A stretch of DNA of 64,000 nt, taken from NCBI GenBank assembly GCA_015067635.1, contig SVMA01000005.1:45850-109849 (forward strand), written 5' to 3'. The DNA is from Oscillospiraceae bacterium (GTDB lineage: Bacteria > Bacillota > Clostridia > Oscillospirales > Oscillospiraceae). Made by a program: the position numbers and the translations under genes. Position 1 is the first letter of the stretch. The number at the start of each line of letters is the position of its first letter. The notes below the pieces were generated by a model, which saw nothing but the letters and a program-made list of their open reading frames with translations, did not search any database and was not told the DNA's origin. Of this stretch, positions 28,304-39,815 are shown piece after piece.

Positions 28304-28807
28304 ATGGGACCGGGAGAATTTCTGAATATCAACTTTTTTACCGCGCTGTTTACCCTGGTCAATACCATTGGGCTGTTTTTGGTGCTTAAGAAATACCTTT
28401 TCAAGCCGGTGATGAAAATGATCACCGAACGTCAAAAAGAGATCGATGATATGTACAGCGATGCCGACACCGCCAGGGAAAACGCTTTGGCTCTGGAGGC
28501 GGAATACAAGGAAAAGCTTTCCCAGGCCGCCCAAACCGGCGAGCGAATGGTCAAGGAAGCCGTCATCCGCGGACAAAACCGTGAGGAGGAAATCATCCGC
28601 CAGGCCAATCAGGAGGCTTCTGCCATTATGGAGAAGGCTTCTGCGGACATTGCCCAGGAGAAGAAAAAAGCCCTCAACGATGCCAAGGACGAGATTTCGG
28701 ACATTGCTATGTCCATTGCGGAAAAGGTAGTGGGCCGGGAGCTGAACCGTGCAGACCATACTGCGCTGGTGGATAGCTTTATTGATCGGTTGGGTGAGCA
28801 GGCATGA
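28304..28807 (+). CDS. atpF: ATP synthase subunit b
   Basis: 167 residues. One N-terminal membrane helix (about residues 5-28) and a long charged, Ala/Glu-rich helical stalk that dimerises and links Fo to F1. It includes ITERQKEIDDMYSDADTARE. Overlaps atpH by 4 bases. Confidence 0.95.
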   Translation: MGPGEFLNINFFTALFTLVNTIGLFLVLKKYLFKPVMKMITERQKEIDDMYSDADTARENALALEAEYKEKLSQAAQTGERMVKEAVIRGQNREEEIIRQANQEASAIMEKASADIAQEKKKALNDAKDEISDIAMSIAEKVVGRELNRADHTALVDSFIDRLGEQA

Positions 28808-29343
28808 CGGAGATTGGAACAGTTTACGGCGGTGCTTTGTATGACTTGGCATCCGCAGAGCAGCTTTCCCGGGAGATCCTCGGTCAGCTGCAGGCGTTGT
28901 CTGTAAGCTTTGCGCAGGAACCATCTTTCTTGAAGCTGCTCTCAGCCTATCACCTGTCCAAAGCGGAACGGTGCAGCATTGTGCAGGACAGTCTTGGGGA
29001 TAAGGTACACCCTTATGTGTTGAATTTTTTGAAAATCCTCACAGAAAAGGGCTATGTGCGATATTTTTCCCAGTGCTGTGATGCCTATCGCGGGCAGTAC
29101 AACCGGGAGCACAACATTCTGCCGGTCACAGCCGTATCGGCAGTCGCGCTGTCGGAACAGCAAAGCAAACGGCTGACGGAAAAGCTGGAACAGCAAACCG
29201 GCAAAACGATTGAGCTTACCAACCGCATTGATCCCAATGTTTTGGGCGGTATGCGGCTGGACTTTGACGGTAAATCTGTGGATGATACCGTAGCACACCG
29301 CCTGGAGGCAGTGCGGAATTTGCTGAATAACACCATACTCTGA
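28804..29343 (+). CDS. atpH: ATP synthase subunit delta
   Basis: 179 residues. Soluble F1 cap protein of the peripheral stalk; the C-terminal motif [18 protein letters not shown] is typical. Overlaps atpF by 4 bases (ATGA). Confidence 0.94.
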   Translation: MTEIGTVYGGALYDLASAEQLSREILGQLQALSVSFAQEPSFLKLLSAYHLSKAERCSIVQDSLGDKVHPYVLNFLKILTEKGYVRYFSQCCDAYRGQYNREHNILPVTAVSAVALSEQQSKRLTEKLEQQTGKTIELTNRIDPNVLGGMRLDFDGKSVDDTVAHRLEAVRNLLNNTIL

Positions 29344-29363
29344 TGGTAGAAAGCAGGAACAGT

Positions 29364-30866
29364 ATGGAATTAAAACCCGAAGAAATTACGAAAATTATTC
29401 GTGCACAAATTAAAAACTACGAAAACAAGCTGGAACAGCGGGAAACCGGAATGGTCATTTTGGTGGGCGACGGTATTGCCAAGGTTTCCGGATTGGGCGA
29501 CTGTATGTCCGGTGAACTGCTGGAATTTCCCAGCGGTGCCTTTGGCATGGCGCAAAATCTGGAAGAGGATACGATTTCGGTGGTGATTCTTGGCTCTGAC
29601 GGGGGCATCAAGGAAGGGGATACAGTCAAACGCACCGGCAAGGTGGTTTCCGTTCCTGTGGGTAAGAAGCTCATCGGCCGCGTGGTCAACGCGCTGGGTG
29701 AGCCCATTGACGGCAAGGGCTGTATCGAAGCGGAAGCTTACCGTCCCATCGAGATGCCCGCACCGGGCATCATTGACCGGAAGCACGTGAGCCGTCCTCT
29801 GCAAACTGGTATCAAGGCGATCGACTCCATGATCCCCATTGGCCGCGGTCAGCGGGAGCTGATCATTGGCGACCGGCAGACCGGAAAGACCACCATTGCA
29901 ACGGATACCATCCTGAACCAAAAGGGGAAGGATGTGATCTGCATCTATGTGGCCATTGGACAAAAACGCTCCACCGTTGCCAAAATAGTGGAAAATCTTA
30001 CCCTGGCCGGTGCGATGAACTATACGGTTGTGGTTTCTGCCACGGCCTCGGAGTTGGCTCCCATGCAGTATATTGCACCCTATACCGGCTGTGCAATGGG
30101 TGAGCATTTTATGCACCAGGGCAAGGATGTACTGGTGATCTATGACGACTTAAGCAAGCATGCAGTGGCATACCGCGCCATTTCTCTGCTGATCCGCCGT
30201 CCGCCCGGACGGGAGGCCTATCCCGGCGACGTGTTCTATCTCCACTCCCGGCTGTTGGAACGGGCTGCTCAGCTTTCGGATAAATTAGGCGGTGGCAGCC
30301 TGACGGCACTGCCGATTATTGAAACCCAGGCCGGTGACGTTTCTGCCTACATTCCCACCAACGTGATCTCCATTACTGACGGCCAGATTTTTTTGGAATC
30401 CGAGCTGTTTAATGCAGGTATCATGCCGGCGGTGAACCCGGGCATCTCTGTGTCCCGTGTGGGCGGTGATGCCCAGATCAAGGCCATGAAAAAGGTGGCG
30501 GGCAGCCTGAAACTGCTGTATTCCCAATATCGGGAACTGCAAAGCTTTGCACAGTTTGGCTCGGATCTGGATGCGGATACAAAGCAGCGGCTTGCTCAGG
30601 GCGAGCGAATCGTGGCAGTTTTGAAGCAGAAGAATAATGCACCGGCAGAGGTGGCACATCAGGTGTGTATCCTCTATGCGGTTACCAAGGGATATCTGAA
30701 GGATATTGCAGTGGAACAGGTACCGGAATTTGAAAAGCAGCTGCAGATATTTATGGAGCAGCGCTATGACAATGTGCTTTCTGCCATCCGCACCACAGGC
30801 AAACTGGAAGCGGAAACGGAAGAATTGCTGAAAACAGCTTTGGAAGAATTGCTGCGGCAATGGTAA
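29364..30866 (+). CDS. atpA: ATP synthase subunit alpha
   Basis: 500 residues. Non-catalytic nucleotide-binding F1 subunit. Walker [19 protein letters not shown], then the [11 protein letters not shown] motif. Start ATG 29364 ([12 protein letters not shown]) matches the family N-terminus and has AGGA 6 bases upstream; the earlier in-frame ATG 29343, overlapping the atpH stop, would add 7 residues. Confidence 0.97.
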   Translation: MELKPEEITKIIRAQIKNYENKLEQRETGMVILVGDGIAKVSGLGDCMSGELLEFPSGAFGMAQNLEEDTISVVILGSDGGIKEGDTVKRTGKVVSVPVGKKLIGRVVNALGEPIDGKGCIEAEAYRPIEMPAPGIIDRKHVSRPLQTGIKAIDSMIPIGRGQRELIIGDRQTGKTTIATDTILNQKGKDVICIYVAIGQKRSTVAKIVENLTLAGAMNYTVVVSATASELAPMQYIAPYTGCAMGEHFMHQGKDVLVIYDDLSKHAVAYRAISLLIRRPPGREAYPGDVFYLHSRLLERAAQLSDKLGGGSLTALPIIETQAGDVSAYIPTNVISITDGQIFLESELFNAGIMPAVNPGISVSRVGGDAQIKAMKKVAGSLKLLYSQYRELQSFAQFGSDLDADTKQRLAQGERIVAVLKQKNNAPAEVAHQVCILYAVTKGYLKDIAVEQVPEFEKQLQIFMEQRYDNVLSAIRTTGKLEAETEELLKTALEELLRQW

Positions 30867-30893
30867 CAATGTAAACAGAAAGGAGGGGGGCTT

Positions 30894-31727
30894 GTGGCAA
30901 CCGTCTCTACAAAGGAAATCAAAACACGGATTCGAAGTATGGAATCCACCAAACAAATAACCCGCGCCATGGAGATGGTAGCGACATCCAAGCTTCGTCA
31001 TGCCCAAACTCAGGTAGTGGCGTCCCGTCCTTATTTTGAAATTCTGCTGGAAACCATCGGTGGGATTGTTTCCTCCAATGCAGATGTAAAATCCCCCTAT
31101 CTGGACGCACGGCCGGTGAAGCGGACTGCTTATGTGGTCATGGCCGGAGACCGGGGCTTGGCCGGTGGCTATAACAGCAACCTGTTCAAGCGATATCAGG
31201 AAACTGCCGCCAATCAGGAAACGGTGGTGCTGCCTGTGGGCAGGAAGGCAATGGACTTTTTCACGGCCAGACAAATTCCTGTGCTGCCGGGTGCGGCAGA
31301 AGCGGGGACCCTTTCGGTTGGGGATTGTTTTTCCATGGCAAAGCGGCTGTGCAGGGATTACTGCGCAGGCGAATTTGATGAGGTGTATGTGGTTTATACC
31401 CGATTTGTATCGGTACTATCCCAAATGCCTCAGACCCTGCGGTTGCTTCCGCTGACACCGGAGAAAACAGAAGAAACCAGGCAGGAAATGCTTTATGAGC
31501 CGGACTGCGAAGCAGTTTTGGAAGCAATCATACCGGAATATCTGGGAGGCGTACTCTATGGAGCTTTGTGCGAAAGCCGTGCATCTGAGCAGGCGGCCCG
31601 ACGTACTGCCATGAATGCGGCTACACAAAATGCGGAAGAAATGATCGACGCATTAAGCCTGAAATTCAATCAGGCCCGTCAGGCTTCCATCACCCAGGAA
31701 ATTACGGAAATTGTTGCAGGCTCTTAA
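30894..31727 (+). CDS. atpG: ATP synthase subunit gamma
   Basis: 277 residues. Rotor shaft. The N-terminal helix IKTRIRSMESTKQITRAMEM and the C-terminal TQEITEIVAG are the coiled-coil ends typical of gamma; GDRGLAGGYN lies in between. Start GTG 30894, with AGGAGGGG 5 bases upstream. Confidence 0.96.
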   Translation: MATVSTKEIKTRIRSMESTKQITRAMEMVATSKLRHAQTQVVASRPYFEILLETIGGIVSSNADVKSPYLDARPVKRTAYVVMAGDRGLAGGYNSNLFKRYQETAANQETVVLPVGRKAMDFFTARQIPVLPGAAEAGTLSVGDCFSMAKRLCRDYCAGEFDEVYVVYTRFVSVLSQMPQTLRLLPLTPEKTEETRQEMLYEPDCEAVLEAIIPEYLGGVLYGALCESRASEQAARRTAMNAATQNAEEMIDALSLKFNQARQASITQEITEIVAGS

Positions 31728-31746
31728 TTTTCATTACAAGGAGTGA

Positions 31747-33554
<1,808 letters not shown>

Positions 33555-33559
33555 AGTCA

Positions 33560-33593
33560 GGGTCTGCTGCACATTGCAGCAGACCCTTTTTTT
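33560..33593 (+). terminator. Terminator of the ATP synthase operon
   Basis: An 11-base perfect stem (33560-33570 with 33576-33586), loop ACATT, then seven T. Placed 5 bases after the atpC stop. Confidence 0.95.
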
Positions 33594-33600
33594 ATCAGCG

Positions 33601-35001
33601 TTAACCGTCCAAACGTTTTTCAACAAAGGCCAGCATCATGGAATAGAACAGGACAGGCCCAACGTTAAAGAAGTGACAATCCAGCAGGCTTGTTACCAGC
33701 AGTGTCAGCATGGAAACCAAAGCAAACATCTTTTTGCCGGAGAACCGACGAAAGAAGAGCATCAGGGTTTGGATCCGGTGATAGGAATAAGCCGCCAGAC
33801 CTGCAATACCGCAGGAGGCCAAAAGCTGTATGACGGTGTTGTGCCACCGGGCAGGGAAAAATGCTTTGAAGGTAGGGGAGGAGGACCATTCGTATAAGCC
33901 TTCCTCAATGGGGTAAAAGGTTCCACCCAAAACGGGATGCTCCAGAAATTGCTTCCATCCGGCAATGTAACCCTTTACACGCTCAGCGGGATCCATCCCC
34001 CGTCCAAGCAGAGCCTGGAACAGATACAGCAATTTTTGATAGAATATTGCGAAAACGATTGTCAGCGCCAAAACAGAGAGAATATGAATGGTGGCATTCG
34101 CCCGGGCATGCCGGCTATGGAGCAGGGAAATTGTATAGGAGGTCAGATATGTGACCACACCGCACAAAATAGAACCCCGGGAACAGGTAAACAGCACACC
34201 TGCCAAAAACAGCATTCCCGACAGGTAGAACATACCGGTCCTTCCTTTTCCGGTGAGGAAGAAGGGGAAGGGGATCATGATTGCCAACAAAGCACCGATA
34301 TTATTGTAATGCCCCCAACCGGAATAAATCGCGCTTCGTTGGATGACACCGTTAATAATGATGCCGTAACGCAGGTAAATGTATACCAGCTCTGCTAGCA
34401 GGACGTAACCGATACACATACCGGTCCACGCCAAATAACCTTTGGGTGCCTTTTCCCAGTTCACCAGTCCCGTAAGCAGGAAGTAAAGCAGCAGAATAGA
34501 GGCTGATTGAACAAAGGCAAACAGCAGATTCTGACCGGCTACCTTATTCCACTGGGCACTGCCGATACCGGATAGAAGATAAGCGCCGCATAGCACCAGC
34601 ATACCGGGCAGCAGCTTGCGTTTTGTTTTCCAAAACTGCTTTTTACCCAAATCTGCATCCCGAATCAGCCGATATATCAAAGCGGCAAGCAGTAAGCCAA
34701 CCAGAATCAGCATATAAAGACCGCCGTTTTCAAAGGAAAAGACCGAGGCGGTGTTTCGACCGGGGTTATTTCCCCGGGAGGGTGCAATATAGGAACAGAT
34801 AACAAGCGGCATGATGGGAAGTAAATCCCGACCAAAGACGCAAAGATAGATTGCAATCAGAACAAAACAGGTATATGTAAACAGCTCTGCACCGAAAACG
34901 TTGGCAAAGACCGTAAGCAGACCCACAAGAAGAAAGTAGGCCGGCTTATAGAGAAAGTCATTGAAAAGGCGCACAAAGGATGACTGCGTCAGCGCGTTCA
35001 C
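33601..35001 (-). CDS. O-antigen ligase/polymerase-like membrane protein
   Basis: 466 residues with ten or more hydrophobic helices. A large extracytoplasmic loop near residues 335-385 contains HPVLGGTFYPIEEG and ARWHNTVIQLLASCGI, which matches the Wzy_C/WaaL region (conserved HN..L). Such proteins polymerise or transfer lipid-linked glycans in the outer leaflet of the membrane. Start: GTG 35001 is preferred, because GGAGGGA (35011-35017) lies 9 bases upstream; an in-frame ATG at 35019 lacks a ribosome site. No glycosyltransferase genes are near. Substrate unknown. Confidence 0.8.
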   Translation of the reverse strand: MNALTQSSFVRLFNDFLYKPAYFLLVGLLTVFANVFGAELFTYTCFVLIAIYLCVFGRDLLPIMPLVICSYIAPSRGNNPGRNTASVFSFENGGLYMLILVGLLLAALIYRLIRDADLGKKQFWKTKRKLLPGMLVLCGAYLLSGIGSAQWNKVAGQNLLFAFVQSASILLLYFLLTGLVNWEKAPKGYLAWTGMCIGYVLLAELVYIYLRYGIIINGVIQRSAIYSGWGHYNNIGALLAIMIPFPFFLTGKGRTGMFYLSGMLFLAGVLFTCSRGSILCGVVTYLTSYTISLLHSRHARANATIHILSVLALTIVFAIFYQKLLYLFQALLGRGMDPAERVKGYIAGWKQFLEHPVLGGTFYPIEEGLYEWSSSPTFKAFFPARWHNTVIQLLASCGIAGLAAYSYHRIQTLMLFFRRFSGKKMFALVSMLTLLVTSLLDCHFFNVGPVLFYSMMLAFVEKRLDG

Positions 35002-35055
35002 TGCCTCATCTCCCTCCATAGTAAAACAACGGCGCAGGTATCGCCGTCTTGCGTT

Positions 35056-35084
35056 ATACTAACACAAATTGTCGAAAGTGTCAA
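35056..35084 (-). promoter_or_regulatory. Promoter of the O-antigen-ligase-like gene
   Basis: On the minus strand TTGACA (35084-35079), 17 bases, TAGTAT (35061-35056). Confidence 0.75.
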
Positions 35085-35184
35085 TCAATATCCGGAAAAG
35101 TTAGCAGTTTAGCCATATTATGATTACAAGTTTTGGGCAAATGGCATAGAAACGAACGGAAAAGCCGGAGTATTCAAAAGCAAA

Positions 35185-35212
35185 AAGCAGACACCCAAAG
35201 GGCATCTGCTTT
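35185..35212 (-). terminator. Terminator of the tRNA-Gln/tRNA-Lys unit
   Basis: A 12-base stem with two G-T pairs (35185-35196 with 35200/35201-35212), then TTTTT on the minus strand. Confidence 0.8.
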
Positions 35213-35216
35213 CTGG

Positions 35217-35289
35217 TGACCCGCCGGAGATTCGAACTCCGGACCCACTGCTTAAAAGGCAGTTGCTCTGCCAACTGAGCTAGCGGATC
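35217..35289 (-). tRNA. tRNA-Lys (anticodon TTT)
   Basis: Minus-strand cloverleaf: acceptor GATCCGC/GCGGGTC with one T-G pair, anticodon stem ACTGC/GCAGT around CTTTTAA (anticodon TTT), T loop TTCGAAT. CCA is encoded at 35214-35216. Directly downstream of tRNA-Gln. Confidence 0.96.
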
Positions 35290-35296
35290 ATATTGG

Positions 35297-35368
35297 CTGG
35301 GATGGCAGGATTTGAACCTACGAATGCCAGAGTCAAAGTCTGGTGCCTTACCGCTTGGCGACATCCCA
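35297..35368 (-). tRNA. tRNA-Gln (anticodon TTG)
   Basis: Minus-strand cloverleaf: acceptor TGGGATG/CATCCCA, anticodon stem CCAGA/TCTGG around CTTTGAC (anticodon TTG), T loop TTCAAAT. CCA is encoded at 35294-35296. First tRNA of a two-gene unit. Confidence 0.96.
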
Positions 35369-35401
35369 ATGTCTCGGTGCCGAGCATCGGACACGGTGGA
35401 C

Positions 35402-35430
35402 ATTATAGCACATTTCTTTTTGTTTTGCAA
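35402..35430 (-). promoter_or_regulatory. Promoter of tRNA-Gln/tRNA-Lys
   Basis: On the minus strand TTGCAA (35430-35425), 17 bases, TATAAT (35407-35402), about 35 bases before the tRNA-Gln 5' end. Confidence 0.8.
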
Positions 35431-35461
35431 CAACTTTTTTCTCAAACTGCAGGGCTCTGAA

Positions 35462-35484
35462 AAATCCCCCGAAACGGGGGATTT
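35462..35484 (-). terminator. Terminator of the rodA-like gene
   Basis: A 10-base perfect stem (35462-35471 with 35475-35484), loop AAA; on the minus strand it runs into TTTTTC. Located 4 bases after the stop. Confidence 0.88.
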
Positions 35485-35488
35485 CAGC

Positions 35489-36655
35489 TTATAAAGGGGG
35501 TCGGATATACCGTTCGTGGATTCGGGGTGCCGGCCGTGCGTGGACCCCGGATACCAGTCCCAGCATGAGATAGGTGGCAATAATGGAACTGCCGCCGTAA
35601 CTGATCAGGGGAAGGGTCAAACCGATAACCGGCATGACACCCAGACACATGCCAATGTTGATCATTACCTGGAACATCAGGGCAAAGGCGGCACCGAAGC
35701 AAACCATGCGGCGCATATAGTCCTTGCTTTGCGTTCCCACCCAGATACAGCGGCCGATAATGGCAAGCATCAATACGATCACAAGCAGGCATCCCACATA
35801 ACCCAGCTCCTCACCGATGGAAGAAAAGATATAGTCCGTATGCTGTGCAAACAACTGACCGCCTTGGGTGCGGTTGCCGTTAAAGAGCCCCTGTCCGAGC
35901 ATACCGCCGCCGGTAAGGGAATTTAAGCTTTGCGTGGTATGCCACCGTTCGTCCAAACCGGTTGGGTCGATCACCTCCGGCACAATGAGGACCAAAATAC
36001 GGTTTTTCTGTTCGTCCGATAAAAATTTCACCCAAAGAACAGGAAAGACTGCGGCCAGAGCACCAAGACCGCCAAAGAACCAGGACAGGCGTATACCGCC
36101 GGCAATGAACAGACCCAGAAAAATTGCCGCGAAGATCAGGGTAACACCAAGGTCGTGGGATATCACGAAATTGAGTCCGGCGATCAATCCGAAGTGAAAC
36201 AGAATATGAAGCACAGAACGGGCACCGGAGATACGGTTTTGGTGAGATGCCATGACGGAGGCCAGTACGACGATGAAAAAGATTTTACAAATTTCTGCCG
36301 GCTGGACATTGATGGGCAACACAGGTAGGGGGATCCAGCTTTTGTTGCCGGTATTGTTGTCGGTTCCCAGGGGAATGAGCAGGAGCAGCAGGAAAATATT
36401 GAAAACCGTAAGACCCCGACGGCGCTCAGAGAGGGCGTCAACGTCAATAGAGGACATGAGAATATATGCGAAAACGCCAACAAGCGTTGCAACAAGCTGG
36501 ATTCCGATATATCGGGTGGAGCCGCCAAATTTCGCGGCACTGGTGGCACTGGCAACGACCAGACAGCCAAAGGCAGAGGTGGCAAGACACAAAATCAGCA
36601 GGACGATATCGCCCTTACGAAAAAAGCTTTTTGCCTCTTGTAAAGTTTCGCGCAT
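35489..36655 (-). CDS. rodA: RodA/FtsW/SpoVE family peptidoglycan glycosyltransferase
   Basis: 388 residues, about ten membrane helices. SEDS protein that polymerises lipid II at the outer membrane face together with a class B penicillin-binding protein. Family marks: PINVQPAEICKI, the HDLGVTLIF segment, and the C-terminal PVIGLTLPLISYGGSS. No spoVE or ftsW context (murG, divIB) is nearby, so RodA is the most likely role. ATG 36655, with GGAGG 6 bases upstream. Confidence 0.92.
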   Translation of the reverse strand: MRETLQEAKSFFRKGDIVLLILCLATSAFGCLVVASATSAAKFGGSTRYIGIQLVATLVGVFAYILMSSIDVDALSERRRGLTVFNIFLLLLLIPLGTDNNTGNKSWIPLPVLPINVQPAEICKIFFIVVLASVMASHQNRISGARSVLHILFHFGLIAGLNFVISHDLGVTLIFAAIFLGLFIAGGIRLSWFFGGLGALAAVFPVLWVKFLSDEQKNRILVLIVPEVIDPTGLDERWHTTQSLNSLTGGGMLGQGLFNGNRTQGGQLFAQHTDYIFSSIGEELGYVGCLLVIVLMLAIIGRCIWVGTQSKDYMRRMVCFGAAFALMFQVMINIGMCLGVMPVIGLTLPLISYGGSSIIATYLMLGLVSGVHARPAPRIHERYIRPPL

Positions 36656-36682
36656 GTTGCCACCTCCTTTTCCAGTTCCAAT

Positions 36683-36711
36683 ATTGTATCATTATATCCC
36701 CAAAAAGTAAA
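36683..36711 (-). promoter_or_regulatory. Promoter of the rodA-like gene
   Basis: On the minus strand TTTACT (36711-36706), 17 bases, TACAAT (36688-36683). Confidence 0.7.
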
Positions 36712-36740
36712 TAGAGGATTGCAACCGATTCCGAATATAT

Positions 36741-36773
36741 AAAAAATGGTCTGCCGTACGCGGCAGACCATTT
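36741..36773 (-). terminator. Terminator of the M18 aminopeptidase gene
   Basis: A 13-base perfect stem (36744-36756 with 36761-36773), loop TACG, followed on the minus strand by a run of T (complement of 36741-36746). Confidence 0.9.
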
Positions 36774-36782
36774 CAGAAAAGT

Positions 36783-38168
36783 TTATGCCAAATAAATTGC
36801 CTTGCAGGCCAACATGGTTTCATAGCAATCCAGCTTGGAAACCAGCTCCAAAGGCGCGTGCATGCTCAGCACGGGCACACCGGCATCCACGGTGACAATG
36901 TTTCGGTTTGCCATATAGGCGGCTACCGTGCCGCCACCGCCCTGATCCACCTTACCTAAAGTAGCGATCTGCCAGATGACACCGGCATTGGCGAAGGTGG
37001 TGCGGATGTGTCCCATGGCTTCTGCAGATGCATCGGATGCACCGCCCTTGCCCCGGGAACCGGTATACTTGCAAATGGCAACGCCGTAGTTCAGCTTGGA
37101 ATTGTTGCGCCGGTCACAGGTCTCGGGCCAGTTGGGGTCAAAGGCATTGGAAACGTCAGCAGACAGGCAGAAGGAGTTGGAGAAGCAATCGGACAGCTTT
37201 ACATTCTGTGCCTCACACAGCCCTTCGATAAAATGCTCAAAGTATTTGCTCTGCATACCGGAAACGCCAACAGAACCAATCTCTTCCTTGTCGGCCAAAA
37301 TGCAAACAGCAGTCTTGGCAGGGGTGTCAATTTGGAACAAAGCATACAGCTCAGCATAGGCACATACCCGATCATCATGACCGTAACCGCTGATTAAGCT
37401 CCGGTCCAGACCCACATCCCGGCATTTTCCGGCGGGCACCAGAGTCAGCTCTGCGGACAGGAAATCCTCTTCCACCAAAGCATACTTCTCGTTGAGCAAT
37501 TTCATGATATGCAGCTTTACCAAGTCAGCTCCTTCCCCTTCCAGCGGCTCAGTACCCATGATCACATTCAGCTGTTCGCCTTCAATGACCTTGGCAGCGG
37601 TTTTTTGCATTTGGTCAGCGGCCAGATGGGGCAGCAGGTCGGAGATCATCAAAACCGGATCGGTATCCTCTTCACCAATGGTGACAGTTACCAGAGTGCC
37701 GTCCTTGCGGTATACCACGCCGTGCAGGGCAAGGGGAATGGTGGGCCACTGGTACTTTTTGATGCCGCCGTAGTAATGTCCCTTCAGGTAGGCAATTTCG
37801 GATTCCTCGTACAAGGGGTTGGGCTTGATGTCAATACGGGGAGAATCCACATGGGCGGCACAGATATTGATACCCTCTGCCAGAGAAGAAGTGCCAATCA
37901 CAGCCAGTGCAATGGCCTTGTTTCGATTGTTGTAGTAAATCTTGTCACCGGCCTGGATATCCATACCGGTAGCAAACGGCTTGAAGCCGTGCTTTTCGGC
38001 TTCGGCAATCGCCCAGGCAGTGGCCTCACGTTCTGTCTTACAGGCATCCATGAAGGCAACGTAGTCCTTACAATATGCGTCGATTTCCTTGCGCTGTGCT
38101 TCATCAATGCGGGAAAAACCGTTCTTGGGAGCCATCAGCAGGGAATCACGAAGTTCTTCGCTTGTCAT
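36783..38168 (-). CDS. M18 family aminopeptidase
   Basis: 461 residues. Zinc aminopeptidase of the aspartyl aminopeptidase family, acting on cytosolic peptides. Metal and catalytic motifs are visible: AAHVDSPRIDIKPNP (His, Asp), GYGHDDRV (Asp), DKEEIGSVG (Glu-Glu), and the late His in SMHAPLELVS. Start ATG 38168, with AAAGGAG 7 bases upstream; the ATG at 38174 is too close. It begins 2 bases after the coaE stop, so it is cotranscribed with coaE and tsaC. Confidence 0.93.
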   Translation of the reverse strand: MTSEELRDSLLMAPKNGFSRIDEAQRKEIDAYCKDYVAFMDACKTEREATAWAIAEAEKHGFKPFATGMDIQAGDKIYYNNRNKAIALAVIGTSSLAEGINICAAHVDSPRIDIKPNPLYEESEIAYLKGHYYGGIKKYQWPTIPLALHGVVYRKDGTLVTVTIGEEDTDPVLMISDLLPHLAADQMQKTAAKVIEGEQLNVIMGTEPLEGEGADLVKLHIMKLLNEKYALVEEDFLSAELTLVPAGKCRDVGLDRSLISGYGHDDRVCAYAELYALFQIDTPAKTAVCILADKEEIGSVGVSGMQSKYFEHFIEGLCEAQNVKLSDCFSNSFCLSADVSNAFDPNWPETCDRRNNSKLNYGVAICKYTGSRGKGGASDASAEAMGHIRTTFANAGVIWQIATLGKVDQGGGGTVAAYMANRNIVTVDAGVPVLSMHAPLELVSKLDCYETMLACKAIYLA

Positions 38169-38170
38169 AG

Positions 38171-38767
38171 TCATTCTCCTTTGGTTTTTTCTTTTATTAT
38201 ACCTAGCTTATGAAAAAAGGCAAGACATTTTGCAGTAAATTCTTCCGGTGTCCCGTTGTTTTCCAGAACGTAATCACACCGGGCGGTGAACCAGTCATCG
38301 GAAGGCTGGGCAGAAATACGGTTGCGGGCATAGCTTTCGGAAATGCCGTCCCGTTCCATAATCCGCCGTATCCGCACTTCTGCAGGCGCAATCACAGCTA
38401 CGGTTATGTCGCATACCGATGCCAGATCTCCTTCAAAAAGGCCGATGGCATCAATTGCGGTTAAGTCAGACGCTGTTTCCAATTGATATAGCACCTCTTT
38501 CCGGACTGCCCCATGGGTAATCCGGTTCAGCGTAAGCAGAGCTTTTTCGTCGGCAAAAACAGCCTCGCCCAGCTTTTTGCGGTCAAGACTGCCACCGGAA
38601 AAGGCTTCCGGAAAACGCAGCTGCAGCTGGGATAAAAGGGCGTCATCGGATTGAAGGAGCCGATGATAAATGGCGTCGCAGTCCAGGATCATACCGCCCT
38701 GAGCAGCCAATAGCTGCAAGAGGGTGGTTTTTCCACTGCCGCTGCCGCCGGTGATACCGATAATCAT
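38171..38767 (-). CDS. coaE: Dephospho-CoA kinase
   Basis: 198 residues. Last step of coenzyme A synthesis: ATP-dependent phosphorylation of dephospho-CoA. P-loop GGSGSGKT (residues 7-14), LDCDAIYH with the catalytic Asp, and the lid region IRRIMERDGISE. Overlaps the tsaC end by 4 bases. Confidence 0.95.
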   Translation of the reverse strand: MIIGITGGSGSGKTTLLQLLAAQGGMILDCDAIYHRLLQSDDALLSQLQLRFPEAFSGGSLDRKKLGEAVFADEKALLTLNRITHGAVRKEVLYQLETASDLTAIDAIGLFEGDLASVCDITVAVIAPAEVRIRRIMERDGISESYARNRISAQPSDDWFTARCDYVLENNGTPEEFTAKCLAFFHKLGIIKEKTKGE

Positions 38768-39798
38768 AGCGCCACCTCCGCATCTACAATGTGAAAAGCC
38801 GCCGCTTTCTTCAAACGGTTCTGCACAGCGTAGGCCACACCGCCCCCTTCAGGGCAACGGGCATAGACTCTGGAAACTGACGGGTCATCCAGTTCCCGTA
38901 AGGCGGCAAACAAACCGGCAGAAAGGGTATCAACCTGAGATTCTCTGCCGTATGCAAGAGGCCGGCAGTTTTCATACAGCGCCAATTCCTCTTCAAAGCA
39001 AAGTACCCGATCCTCAGGGGAAATATGCCTGCGAATATATGCGGCCGCTTTTTCCCGGCTTCCGGAGATGATGATGATTTCGCTTTGGGGAGCGTAGTGC
39101 CTGTACTTCATACCGGGCGCTTTGACCACTTCATCTTTGCTGATTTGAGAGGTCACAGCCTTGTCCACCACCAAATCACCCAGAATCTCCCGTAGCTGCT
39201 CCGGTGTTATGCCGCCGGGACGAAGCAAACGGGGGCGTTCCTCAGTCAAATCCACAATGGTGGATTCCACGCCCACACGGCAGGGACCGCCGTCCACGAT
39301 GGCATCGATTTTTCCGTCGTGGTCATGGAGCACATGCTGTGCGGTAGTGGTAGAGGGTTTGCCGGAAATATTGGCAGAGGGAGCCGCGATGGGGACACCG
39401 GAGAGTCGGATAATTTCCCGGGTAAGCGCATTGTCGGGACAGCGAACTGCCACAGTGGAAAGTCCTGCTGTGGTGCATTTTGGTACAGAATCCCGGGCAG
39501 GCAGGACCATAGTCAAGGGGCCGGGCCAGAAGGCTTCTGCCAATTTATAAGCGGCGGACGGAATGCTGTGGCAAAATTTTTCAATGTCCCCGGCATCAGC
39601 CACATGGAGGATCAAAGGATTATCCTGAGGACGACCTTTGGCAATGAAAATTTTGGCAACAGCGCTGTCGGATAAACCGTTGGCGCCCAAACCGTAAACG
39701 GTTTCGGTGGGAATGGCGACCAAACCGCTGCTTCTAATAATTTGCGCCGCAATAGCGGCAGTATCCCTATGATTGGCGGATAAAACAAGGGTTTTCAT
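38764..39798 (-). CDS. tsaC: L-threonylcarbamoyladenylate synthase (TsaC/Sua5)
   Basis: 344 residues. Makes threonylcarbamoyl-AMP for the t6A37 modification of ANN-reading tRNAs. The N-terminal YrdC domain has PTETVYGLGANG, KGRPQDNPLILHV and APSANISGKPS; the C-terminal Sua5 domain (about residues 235-340) makes it the long form typical of Firmicutes. AGGAA before the ATG. Confidence 0.95.
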   Translation of the reverse strand: MKTLVLSANHRDTAAIAAQIIRSSGLVAIPTETVYGLGANGLSDSAVAKIFIAKGRPQDNPLILHVADAGDIEKFCHSIPSAAYKLAEAFWPGPLTMVLPARDSVPKCTTAGLSTVAVRCPDNALTREIIRLSGVPIAAPSANISGKPSTTTAQHVLHDHDGKIDAIVDGGPCRVGVESTIVDLTEERPRLLRPGGITPEQLREILGDLVVDKAVTSQISKDEVVKAPGMKYRHYAPQSEIIIISGSREKAAAYIRRHISPEDRVLCFEEELALYENCRPLAYGRESQVDTLSAGLFAALRELDDPSVSRVYARCPEGGGVAYAVQNRLKKAAAFHIVDAEVAL

Positions 39799-39815
39799 GG
39801 AAGTTCCTCCGAAAT

